A stretch of DNA of 28,638 bases from the NCBI RefSeq assembly GCF_041642155.1, contig NZ_JBEPWZ010000014.1, positions 1 through 28,638 of the forward strand. The letters are read 5' to 3'. Below the pieces are notes generated by a model. That model saw nothing but the letters and a program-made list of their open reading frames with translations, did not search any database and was not told the origin of the DNA. Position 1 is the first letter of the stretch; each line of letters starts with the position of its first letter. A program made the translations under genes and the position numbers. This document shows positions 16,545 to 23,461 of this stretch, in pieces. The DNA comes from Fodinibius sp041642155. Lineage in GTDB: Bacteria; Bacteroidota; Rhodothermia; Balneolales; Balneolaceae.

Positions 16545-17399
16545 ATGCCTGACATCAATAACATTTTATTCCCGACTGATTTTTCCGAAAATACATCCAA
16601 TGCGCTTACGTTTGCCCTTGAAATAGCCCGTGCCAGCGGTGCTAAAGTACATCTCATGCATTCCATCGAGGAACCTTATAATTTTGCCATGATGGATGAA
16701 GCACCTATAACAACAGAAATTAAAAGGAGTCTCAGCCAGACTGTAAAAAAACTGTTAGGTAACCTGGAGGATGAAATCCGGAAAGACAACAAATACGGTG
16801 AGCTGGACATTGAAACGAGCATACAAACCGGACGGGCTGTATACACCATTCTCGAAGAAGCGGAGAACCGAAATGCTGACCTGATAGTCGTCGGTGCCAA
16901 AGGACGGACAGGATTGAATAAAATTCTTTTCGGCAGCACCACGGCAGAAGTTATACGTCGCGCCGAAGTACCGGTTTTGTCGGTGCCACAACAGGCATCA
17001 TACAATGGATTTAAACAGATTACCTTCGCCACTGACTATCAGGATGGAGATCTCGAAGCGCTGCAATTCGTGGTCGAACTGGCGAAGCTGTTCCATTCAA
17101 GAATCAATATATTTCATTCCTCGGTTAAAAATAGTCTCAAAACCGAAATCATGCTGAGGGGATTCAAGGATCTTGTAACCGACAAAATATCTTATAATAA
17201 CATTGAGTTTGAAACGGCTCCATCCACACGATTCTTTGAAGCAGTAACGCATAAAATTGAGCGGCATAGCATCTCATTGCTTGTAATGGTACATTATGAG
17301 GAATCATTCCCGCCCCTTCCCAAACGGCTATCACAAGAGATGAGTTATTATTCAGAGGCTCCCCTGCTGGTGCTGCCGGGTCAAGTAACTGACAAATAA
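16545..17399 (+). CDS. Tandem-domain universal stress protein (UspA family)
   Basis: This 284-residue protein has two USP domains (about 1-148 and 156-280). Domain 1 opens NILFPTDFSENT and has the ATP-binding GxxGx9GS motif, GAKGRTG at 117-123 with GST at 130-132. Domain 2 starts QITFATDYQDGDLEAL but its end reads MVHYEESFPPL, without the glycine motif, so it probably does not bind nucleotide. It is the nearest relative of the protein at 22608 (same length, shared FKQI, DGDLEAL and MSYY blocks), so they are duplicates. Tandem USPs are typical of low-oxygen survival regulons. Confidence 0.94.
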   Translation: MPDINNILFPTDFSENTSNALTFALEIARASGAKVHLMHSIEEPYNFAMMDEAPITTEIKRSLSQTVKKLLGNLEDEIRKDNKYGELDIETSIQTGRAVYTILEEAENRNADLIVVGAKGRTGLNKILFGSTTAEVIRRAEVPVLSVPQQASYNGFKQITFATDYQDGDLEALQFVVELAKLFHSRINIFHSSVKNSLKTEIMLRGFKDLVTDKISYNNIEFETAPSTRFFEAVTHKIERHSISLLVMVHYEESFPPLPKRLSQEMSYYSEAPLLVLPGQVTDK

Positions 17400-17411
17400 T
17401 AAAAAATGACT

Positions 17412-17551
17412 ATATTAACGCGTTGTGCGGTTGGATTCCAAACAGGACTTCAGTGTCCATCAAACCTGTACCTGTTGGTTTGGCAGGGACGCTGACAGGA
17501 GTTACCTCCCTGTTACCCCTGTCAGGTCACTTAACCGCACACGCGTTATAT
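17412..17551. ncRNA. Unidentified multi-hairpin element between convergent genes
   Basis: Outer arms at 17416-17432 (begin TAACGCG, end GCGGTT) and 17533-17548 (begin AACCGC, end GCGTTA) pair over 16 base pairs with one bulged T. Inside are three further stems: GGAC/GTCC (17445-17448 with 17455-17458), CAAACC/GGTTTG (17461-17466 with 17477-17482) and CTGACAGG/CCTGTCAG (17492-17499 with 17518-17525, extendable inward with mismatches). It fills most of the 184-base gap between usp and dodecin and holds no ORF. It could be a structured RNA, an elaborate bidirectional terminator, or a small mobile palindromic element with about 17-base terminal inverted repeats. The strand is unknown. Confidence 0.5.
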
Positions 17552-17583
17552 TGTTTACAAGTCAAAAACTCGCATTGCATACG

Positions 17584-17787
17584 TTATCCCTCTTCCACTA
17601 CAAAAGTAACTTTTGCATTAATGCGATATTTGTCGACCTGGTTGTTTGATACGATTCCCTGAATATTCTCACAATTAATACTTTTGATATTGTGAACCGT
17701 CTTACTTGCCTGGGATACAGCATTTTCAACCGCTTCTTCCATTGTACTACCTTCGGCAATGACTTCAATTACTTTTGCTAATGACAT
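17584..17787 (-). CDS. Dodecin (flavin-binding dodecameric protein)
   Basis: This 67-residue protein starts MSLAKVIEVIAEGSTMEEAVENAV and ends INAKVTFVVEEG, the beta-alpha-beta-beta fold of dodecins. These assemble as hollow 12-mers that store flavin or CoA and damp its photochemistry. The flavin-stacking Trp of archaeal and many bacterial dodecins is absent (INCENIQG stands in that region), so ligand preference may differ. The start at 17787 has a GGAG site 8 bases upstream, while the longer in-frame ATG at 17823 has no support. It is the last gene of the minus run behind the SQR-like flavoprotein. Confidence 0.9.
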   Translation of the reverse strand: MSLAKVIEVIAEGSTMEEAVENAVSQASKTVHNIKSINCENIQGIVSNNQVDKYRINAKVTFVVEEG

Positions 17788-17807
17788 AATGGTCTCCGTT
17801 TTATTGT

Positions 17808-17840
17808 TAATTAAAATCGGCAATATTTAAATGTATTGCC
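17808..17840 (-). terminator. Weak terminator-like hairpin before dodecin
   Basis: GGCAATA at 17819-17825 and TATTGCC at 17834-17840 form a 7-base stem with an 8-base loop. On the minus strand the sequence GATTTTAATT follows. A second AT-only hairpin with perfect 10-base arms (17852-17861 and 17865-17874) overlaps the stop of the upstream coiled-coil gene. Together they may attenuate read-through into dodecin. Confidence 0.35.
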
Positions 17841-17872
17841 TGTCTGTTTGTAAATAATATTCAAAATATTAT

Positions 17873-18181
17873 TTATTTCTTCATCTCTTTTCGCAAAGAT
17901 GAAAATCCATTCTTGAGATCTTTCCACAATTTTTCAGCATCCTTTCTGATATTCTGGTAGGTCGTTTCCCCGACTCCTTCAAGCTGATCCATTTTTTGGT
18001 CTAATTTACTCCTTTTGGTTTTTAAATTATTTAATCGATCAGCCAAATCCTGTTTTAATTCGGAAAGCCGTTTTTTATTTTTCTCTTCGAATTCTTCCAG
18101 CTCGCGATCCCACTTTTTTAGCCGTGCTGACAGTTTATCGATGTATTTCTCGCGTTTTGTTGAGGATACTTTATTATTCAT
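17873..18181 (-). CDS. Coiled-coil stress protein (sll1863-like)
   Basis: This 102-residue, highly charged, fully helical cytosolic protein has no signal peptide or membrane segment. Residues 10-70 form a heptad-rich coiled coil (KLSARLKKWDRELEEFEEKN, then SELKQDLADRLNNLKTKRSKLDQKMDQLEG). The tail KLWKDLKNGFSSLRKEMKK is typical of small proteins annotated as sll1863-type stress-response proteins. The molecular function is unknown. It is 90 bases downstream of the OB-fold-like gene and 85 bases upstream of dodecin, on the same strand. Confidence 0.75.
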   Translation of the reverse strand: MNNKVSSTKREKYIDKLSARLKKWDRELEEFEEKNKKRLSELKQDLADRLNNLKTKRSKLDQKMDQLEGVGETTYQNIRKDAEKLWKDLKNGFSSLRKEMKK

Positions 18182-18271
18182 GACAGGTAACTATTCTTTG
18201 TTTGAGTGTTAGTAGTACTATTACTGGCAATTATGTTATAAGCACATTTATTATTTCCAAACGATAACATT

Positions 18272-18730
18272 TTATTCCCTCATCCACCGGTTCCAATACG
18301 GTTCCCCTTTCTCATTTCGAAGGACAAGAACTTCATTTCCTCTTGAAACTGATGCGGCAACCATAAATTCTTCCCCTTTCCCTTCTATTAGTGAACCTCT
18401 TGCTATAACCATATCTCCGGGCTTAAAATGTTTACGTTGATGAAGAAGGAACCATTCAGGGCCCAAGTGAACATGTATTATGCCTTTTCTATTCGTATCT
18501 ACAACAAGAACAACACCCCGGGTCTGCTCAAACTTACCACTGTCCGTAACAACCTCTGCAACGCGACCCTCTACTTCTTCGATGGCATTCGAATCGAATT
18601 TACGGTGGTATTTTTTATAGCGCATGATCCCTTTGGAAATCGAATAAACAATCCCGCCTATGGTCAGCAGGGCAAGACCTCCGCCCCATAATTGCAGATT
18701 TCTTATTACTTCTTTCGTATTCAAATCCAT
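18272..18730 (-). CDS. Membrane-anchored small beta-rich protein, unrecognised
   Basis: I do not recognise a named family. The 152-residue protein has one membrane helix (about 13-33), then a Lys/Arg/Tyr-rich linker (RYKKYHRKF). A beta-rich domain (about 50-145) follows, whose strand pattern (VEGRVAEVV, GVVLVVDT, GIIHVHLGPEWFLL, FKPGDMVIARGSLIEG, FMVAASVSRGNEVLVLRNEKG) is OB-fold-like. The ending GEPYWNRW is distinctive. By topology the domain may face the periplasm or the cytosol; the positive linker after the helix favours the cytosol. It starts 21 bases after the SQR-like gene ends, so a shared transcript and a partner role in the same redox chain are plausible. Confidence 0.75.
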   Translation of the reverse strand: MDLNTKEVIRNLQLWGGGLALLTIGGIVYSISKGIMRYKKYHRKFDSNAIEEVEGRVAEVVTDSGKFEQTRGVVLVVDTNRKGIIHVHLGPEWFLLHQRKHFKPGDMVIARGSLIEGKGEEFMVAASVSRGNEVLVLRNEKGEPYWNRWMRE

Positions 18731-18751
18731 AATTAATCATCTCTTTTTATA

Positions 18752-20029
18752 TTAAATCACCGTGCGGTCAGCAATAAATTCAGACAACGGCAAACCCCAG
18801 GATGGTATCTTTCCGCCTGTTGTGTAATACATGGATTTAAACCCCATTTTGAGCATATGAGGCGTGTATCCCATTTTCAGGATACTTGTATCTCCACCCC
18901 ACCATTCATCGGTATGCATGTAAAAACCCTTGTGATTTCCCATGTCTCCCATGCATATAAGCATAAACTCCATCGGATCTATTTCCCCCTCGGGATGGTA
19001 GTTGCCCGCCTCCTGACCGATCACACGGGCTAACACTTCCGCTTCCATATGTCCCAGTGATCCAAGCTTCGGGACTGTAATGGAAGCCGCATCCCCAACT
19101 GCAAAAACCTCCGGGTAATCGGGATTGCGCATATACCTGTCGGTAACTATAAACCCCTGATCGTCCGAGATTGGTAATTCTTTCAGGAAAGCGTGGGCTT
19201 CCCAGTTCGGAAAAATAATTTTCAGCTCGGCTTCAACGCTGCTGCCGTCCTTGAATTCAATGCCATCTTTATGAATTCTGCTGATTCCCCTGGTGTCGGC
19301 CTTATACCCGTACCCCATCTCTTCCATCATGGGCAGCAGCTCATCGAGAATCTTTTCTCCTGCATCTTCGGCAATGACTTCCGCGGGGGTGAACAGCGTA
19401 ATATTTTCAGCTCCGCCCAGTTCCCGCCTCTCAAGCCAGTCGGCCATCGAAAAGGCCACTTCTACCGGCGGGCCTTCGCAAGCAGCCTCTGCCACCGGCA
19501 ATCCTTCGGGAAGTTTATCACTTTTACCTTGTATAAAACGGTCAGAACCAATGGCAACCGGCCCCCCTTTATATCCTCCCTCGTGAAGATACCTCCGAAT
19601 TTCATCCCCGTAAAAGGTATCCGTAAACGTATGACCATGCTCTGCAAAACCTTCGATCCTGTCAAAAGCCAGGTAATTCCCGAGGGCAATAACCAGATAG
19701 TCATAAGATATATTTTCACTCGCAGAACCGGCCCGCTCAGCCGGGATATAAGCAATCTCTTTTTGTTCGACATCGATATTCCGGATGTCGCCCTGGATAA
19801 ACCGGATGTTATCCCGGTCGAGAAATTTCATGAAGGGAAGGTGGAGTTCCGTGGCGGGATTATTATTGTTCCATACCTCTATGGGGATATTGGGTATAAA
19901 CGATAAATAAGGTTTTCGATCGATACAGGTGATTTCTACCTCCTCACCTGCAAACTCGCGGATATAACGAGCGGTAGTTAGTCCGGCGAAGTTACATCCC
20001 AATACGAGAATATGCGGTTGTGCAGCCAT
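18752..20029 (-). CDS. FAD-dependent oxidoreductase, sulfide:quinone reductase-like
   Basis: This 425-residue flavoprotein of the SQR/NDH-2 superfamily has an N-terminal dinucleotide fold ILVLGCNFAGL at 7-17 and an adenine-ribose acidic end ITCID at 33-37. The second FAD motif VFAVGDAASI is at 308-317. Cys184 in AACEGPPVE aligns by eye with the catalytic Cys of SQR (motif SCFGP in Acidithiobacillus), and Cys359 could be its partner. The other cysteines are 12 and 35. This favours sulfide or persulfide oxidation to quinone, but an NDH-2-like role is not excluded. I chose the ATG at 20029, since the Rossmann motif follows at once. An in-frame ATG at 20068 would add 13 residues. It heads a likely operon ending with dodecin. 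Confidence 0.82.
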   Translation of the reverse strand: MAAQPHILVLGCNFAGLTTARYIREFAGEEVEITCIDRKPYLSFIPNIPIEVWNNNNPATELHLPFMKFLDRDNIRFIQGDIRNIDVEQKEIAYIPAERAGSASENISYDYLVIALGNYLAFDRIEGFAEHGHTFTDTFYGDEIRRYLHEGGYKGGPVAIGSDRFIQGKSDKLPEGLPVAEAACEGPPVEVAFSMADWLERRELGGAENITLFTPAEVIAEDAGEKILDELLPMMEEMGYGYKADTRGISRIHKDGIEFKDGSSVEAELKIIFPNWEAHAFLKELPISDDQGFIVTDRYMRNPDYPEVFAVGDAASITVPKLGSLGHMEAEVLARVIGQEAGNYHPEGEIDPMEFMLICMGDMGNHKGFYMHTDEWWGGDTSILKMGYTPHMLKMGFKSMYYTTGGKIPSWGLPLSEFIADRTVI

Positions 20030-20101
20030 GGTATTGCTAATTGAATTAATGTTTGGTTCATAATACAAGTTCAGTGTCTCTCGTACTTAGACGAGTAACC
20101 T

Positions 20102-20153
20102 GATAGTTATGTAATTAATAGCTATCTCAATTATGTAGGGAATATTCTTACAT
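20102..20153. promoter_or_regulatory. Two palindromes upstream of the SQR-like gene
   Basis: At 20133-20153 an inverted repeat starts ATGTAGGGAATATTC and ends TTACAT. Its arms ATGTA/TACAT and GAATATTC are symmetric, with mismatches at two positions. It has the same ATGTAGGG left half as the hsp20 palindrome. Just upstream, 20102-20126 holds a second imperfect palindrome with arms GATAGTTAT and ATAGCTATC. The first lies 104 bases from the chosen start. Confidence 0.55.
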
Positions 20154-20190
20154 ACGATCTGATATTGAATATCCCTTAAGGTTTAAAACC

Positions 20191-20229
20191 GCCTGATCAT
20201 AAATTGATTCTTTATCGGGCTTTTTTTTT
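20191..20229. terminator. Intrinsic terminator candidate between divergent/convergent units
   Basis: GCCTGAT at 20191-20197 pairs with ATCGGGC at 20214-20220 (7 pairs, one G-T), followed by nine T on the plus strand (20221-20229). On the minus strand the stem is followed by GGTTTTAAA. It lies about 90 bases downstream of the outer-membrane protein stop on the minus strand, so it probably ends that transcript. The better T-tract on the plus side makes the direction uncertain. Confidence 0.5.
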
Positions 20230-20315
20230 CATGATGCCTGTTACTTTAGCTGAAGGTTTCATCTTACTATCCATTTGATGTCAGACTGCAGAATGTTATA
20301 TCTAAATGAACCCAG

Positions 20316-21185
20316 TTAGTATAGTTTAACCTGCCATCCTCCACCAAACGCGACATCCGCAGAAGATTCAGACAAGCCGAAAGAAGTGCTGATATTCAGG
20401 CTGGTACGCGCACCCACTTGATAGCCTATCCCCAGCGTGGCCGACATGGGAGGGGTAACTCCATCAATAATCTCTGTCATCCCGTTAAAAGATCCGAGCA
20501 CCAACCAGTGTCCACCGGAAAAGGATTTACCGATTCCCGCTCCGTAGGTCAGCGAAGATTTCAGTTCCAGGTCGGGCATGTCTCCAAAATGCCAGTACAT
20601 GAAATTGGCCGTTGTAAACCATGTGTCAAAACGCCTGGATACGGAACTGCCGATGCTCGCATCCCAGGCGCCGGTTCCAAATCCATTTGCAGGATCGGCC
20701 AAAGGGAATTTGATCGATGTAGTGAAGTACAAAGCCGTTGCCCCGGATTCAGATCCCAGGACCTGATACTGCAAAGAGAGCGATGGATCACTGAAGCCGG
20801 ACTGTGTATAGGAAGCTGTATCCGCCAGATCAACAGGCTTTCTGCGACCTCCCATACCCTGACCCGTTCTCCGTCCGTAATGCTGGCCCACCGACTCGTG
20901 CTGGGGTCCCCCGGTGGGTATCCCGCCATAGCGGCTGTATGAGATCCACGGGGAACTTTGTACAACGAAGGGGACGTCGACGGACATTCCGTATCGCCCA
21001 TTCCTTATCCCCAGGCCATTGGTCAGATAAAAACTCCGGGTATTTTCTTCAAAAAAGTAGGAGCCGGTCGCCATCTGCATACTGCCGTTATAACGCAACG
21101 ATTGACCCCAAACCTGACCGGTTCCCGTTAATCCACCTACCATAACAAGACCCAGAAACAGACTCCATCTTTTGTAATTCATCAT
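20316..21185 (-). CDS. Outer-membrane beta-barrel protein
   Basis: This 289-residue exported protein has a signal peptide at about 1-28 (positive start MMNYKRW, hydrophobic core, cleavage near VWGQS). The rest shows alternating beta strands rich in Gly, Ser, Tyr and Phe, with a C-terminal aromatic ending GGGWQVKLY typical of outer-membrane barrels. A Gly/Arg/His-rich loop (about 88-115) is likely exposed. It resembles transporter-like barrels annotated in phenol or metal degradation contexts, but the substrate is unknown. It starts 33 bases after the Met-rich gene, so the two form an export pair. Confidence 0.78.
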   Translation of the reverse strand: MMNYKRWSLFLGLVMVGGLTGTGQVWGQSLRYNGSMQMATGSYFFEENTRSFYLTNGLGIRNGRYGMSVDVPFVVQSSPWISYSRYGGIPTGGPQHESVGQHYGRRTGQGMGGRRKPVDLADTASYTQSGFSDPSLSLQYQVLGSESGATALYFTTSIKFPLADPANGFGTGAWDASIGSSVSRRFDTWFTTANFMYWHFGDMPDLELKSSLTYGAGIGKSFSGGHWLVLGSFNGMTEIIDGVTPPMSATLGIGYQVGARTSLNISTSFGLSESSADVAFGGGWQVKLY

Positions 21186-21218
21186 GTCAAAACAATCGTT
21201 CTCCCGTGATTGGGATAT

Positions 21219-21686
21219 TTAATTTTGATCCGGTTGATGCTCCCGCAATCTTTTGGTCATTCGCTCCATCGTTTGGACCGTTTCTTCCAGCTGACCGGTC
21301 ATATCCTGCATATGCTGCCGGACCTGATCCATATCCTTTCTCATCTCGCCATCCTGCATCATTTGACGATCCTGAAGCATAAGGTTACAGCGCTCGGCCG
21401 CATTTTTCATATTGCCAAGCATCAGTCCAAGCTGCTCGCCCATACGGTGCATCATCCGGTACTGGTTCTGCATCTGTTCGTTTTGTGTTTTCTCCATCAT
21501 GCGAGACATCTCCTGGTTCATCATATGAACACGTTCATTCATCTGGTTCATACGCTGATTCATATCCCGCATCTCATTCATCTGCTGCTGCATCATTTTC
21601 TGCTGAGCATGTTGCTGGGCCAAAGCTGTGTTTCCCAGTATCGCTACTCCGACAATCAGGCCAAGAAATCCATTTAGTATTTTCAT
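21219..21686 (-). CDS. Methionine-rich exported coiled-coil protein
   Basis: This 155-residue protein has a clear signal peptide (1-23, cleaved after ALA). The mature part is almost wholly helical coiled coil, with about 27 Met in roughly 130 residues and many Gln (repeats such as MMQQQMNEMRDMNQRMNQM). There is one Cys (RCNLM). Met-rich periplasmic proteins often bind Cu(I)/Ag(I) or quench oxidants by Met oxidation. Here that is an inference from composition alone. It precedes the outer-membrane barrel gene by 33 bases. Its promoter gap contains a TGTAGGGGAA site 123 bases upstream. Confidence 0.85.
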   Translation of the reverse strand: MKILNGFLGLIVGVAILGNTALAQQHAQQKMMQQQMNEMRDMNQRMNQMNERVHMMNQEMSRMMEKTQNEQMQNQYRMMHRMGEQLGLMLGNMKNAAERCNLMLQDRQMMQDGEMRKDMDQVRQHMQDMTGQLEETVQTMERMTKRLREHQPDQN

Positions 21687-21994
21687 AGTACGTTACACCG
21701 ATTCTATTTTATTGAGATTAAGAATGCACAATAGAATTTCGGTTTTTGCCGGTACTCATAATGTGATTTTAATTACCCGACCTTTTGTAGTTCAACTGCA
21801 CGTTTGCCTGTAGGGGAAACCACGACAGGCTGATCCATGCAGTATTTTCCCTCACAGATTCAAACAAACAATACCTACTTCAAAATATCTTTTATAGAAC
21901 TAATCTAAAGGTGAATAAATTATCATGCCTTTGCCCTAACGTACGTTCACTTACAACAGAGGAATCCCTACTCATTTAACGAACAGAATCCCAA
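21687..21994. promoter_or_regulatory. Divergent promoter region with TGTAGGGG and GTAGGGAT sites
   Basis: This 308-base gap separates the Met-rich gene (minus) from the zinc-ribbon gene (plus). CTGTAGGGGAAAC at 21808-21820 sits within an inverted repeat GCCTGT/ACAGGC (21806-21811 and 21825-21830). AATCCCTACTC at 21963-21973 (minus GAGTAGGGATT) lies 22 bases before the zinc-ribbon gene start. No ORF is supported in the gap. Confidence 0.5.
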
Positions 21995-22495
21995 ATGAAA
22001 AATATTGATACCCATTTTAAACAGGAACGGAGCCGGATATACGATCGTCAAAGACACGATGCCTATCGAACAACCAAAAAGCATCCTGACCCCACTATTT
22101 GTCCGGTCTGCGGCTCGCTTTACACCGGCGGGAGGTGGACCTGGGATGATCTTCCGGAACCGGATGAAGCGTCGCGTGTGACCTGTCCGGCCTGCCGGCG
22201 AACCAGGGATAACTATCCTGCGGGACTTATCGAACTGCAGGGGACTTTTTTCGATACCCGTCGAACCGAAATCATGAATATGATCCACCATATCAAGGAT
22301 GTGGAACTCACCGAACATCCCCTGGAGCGATTTGTAAATATCAGCGAAAAGAAAGATAAGACCATCATTACCACTACCGGTATCCACCTGGCCCGAAGGA
22401 TCGGGGATTCCCTGGTCAGGGCCTATGGAGGAGATCTGAACTACAACTACGACGATGACGATCTCATCCGGGTATTCTGGCAGTGTAATCTGTGA
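21995..22495 (+). CDS. BCAM0308-like zinc-ribbon protein
   Basis: This 166-residue cytosolic protein has a zinc ribbon made by CPVCG (Cys36, Cys39) and CPACRR (Cys64, Cys67). A Trp-rich linker RWTWDDLPEPD lies between them. A C-terminal alpha/beta region follows (TTTGIHLARRIGDSLVRAYGGDLNY, with an Asp-rich stretch YDDDDL). The pattern matches the family named for BCAM0308 of Burkholderia cenocepacia, a gene of that species' low-oxygen-activated locus. A relation to NMD3-like zinc ribbons suggests an RNA or ribosome role, which is inference. It heads a run with two usp genes (112-base gap). Confidence 0.82.
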   Translation: MKNIDTHFKQERSRIYDRQRHDAYRTTKKHPDPTICPVCGSLYTGGRWTWDDLPEPDEASRVTCPACRRTRDNYPAGLIELQGTFFDTRRTEIMNMIHHIKDVELTEHPLERFVNISEKKDKTIITTTGIHLARRIGDSLVRAYGGDLNYNYDDDDLIRVFWQCNL

Positions 22496-22607
22496 GTAAG
22501 TTCATTAATTAAAAATCCCACATGAGCAGCGTGGATTTCATTACAGCCATTTTGCCTGCTTCTGGATAATATTACAAAAAACCTAATGCCAAGTAACTGA
22601 CTGATCC

Positions 22608-23459
22608 ATGGACGCAACCATTGACCATATTTTGTTCCCGACCGATTTTTCCGACAACGCCCGGCATGCGTTACCCTTCGCCCTGAAAATCGCCAAACGA
22701 ACCGGCGCTACGGTCCATATTCTTCACACTATTGAAGAGCCCTATGACTTTGCTCCCATGGCTGAGGAAATAAAGAAAGGAGTAACCGGAAAGGTAAGAA
22801 AACTGTTTGAAGAGTTAATCCTGGAAATCGAAGAAGAAGGTTCCCATGCCGACGTGCCGGTTGAAACCCACATCCAGACAGGGCGGGCAATAAATGCTAT
22901 TTTGGAGACCAATCAGCCCTTCAAAGCTGATCTCATTGTCATGGGCACCAGAGGACGAACCGGATTAAAAAAGATACTCTTCGGGAGCACAACTGCGGAA
23001 GTTGTACAGCAGTCGGCCATCCCTGTTTTGGCCATACCTGAAAACGCCCGTTCAACCGACTTCAAGCAGATTATATTTACGACTGATTACAACGACGGAG
23101 ACCTGGAAGCACTTCAATATGTGGTTGAGCTGGCGAAACGCTTCAAATCAAAAATTAAAGTGTTTCATACGACACTCGAGAGCAATCTTAAAACGGAATG
23201 TATGTTCCATGGATTCAGAGGACTGGTTAAAGAATCAATCTCCTACGAACCTATTGATTTCGAGGAGGAGAAATCGATCACTTTTTTTGAAGGGGTGGCC
23301 AACCAAATAGAAAGATATCCGGTATCACTGGTTGTGATGATCCGTTATGATAAACCGTTTCCCCTGATCGGACAGAAAAAACAGTCCAGGGATATGAGCT
23401 ACTATATTCAGGCGCCGCTTTTGGTTTTACCCGGCAATGACAAATCAACTACATTTTGA
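22608..23459 (+). CDS. Tandem-domain universal stress protein (UspA family)
   Basis: This 283-residue two-domain USP opens HILFPTDFSDNARHALPFAL. The nucleotide motif GTRGRTG is at 113-119 and GSTTA at 126-130, with domain 1 ending VLAIPENA. Domain 2 (FKQIIFTTDYNDGDLEAL to APLLVLPGN) lacks GxxGx9GS. It is very like the USP at 16545 in length, block order and the C-terminal RDMSYYIQAPLLVLPG. It is followed after 2 bases by a third USP gene, so the two are surely co-transcribed. Confidence 0.94.
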   Translation: MDATIDHILFPTDFSDNARHALPFALKIAKRTGATVHILHTIEEPYDFAPMAEEIKKGVTGKVRKLFEELILEIEEEGSHADVPVETHIQTGRAINAILETNQPFKADLIVMGTRGRTGLKKILFGSTTAEVVQQSAIPVLAIPENARSTDFKQIIFTTDYNDGDLEALQYVVELAKRFKSKIKVFHTTLESNLKTECMFHGFRGLVKESISYEPIDFEEEKSITFFEGVANQIERYPVSLVVMIRYDKPFPLIGQKKQSRDMSYYIQAPLLVLPGNDKSTTF

Positions 23460-23461
23460 CT

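Noticed and set aside
17412..17551. Integron attC site
   Set aside because: The bulged outer stem and the TTAAC...GTTAT ends are reminiscent, but the spacer between the outer and inner boxes is too long. The R-box consensus is not met, and no integrase or cassette array is present.
18752..20029. Firm call as sulfide:quinone reductase
   Set aside because: Only two of the three catalytic cysteines can be placed by eye, so the call is kept at SQR-like.
22496..22607. AATCCCACATG upstream of the second usp as a regulator site
   Set aside because: It lacks the CCTAC core. It may be a degenerate copy but is too weak to list.
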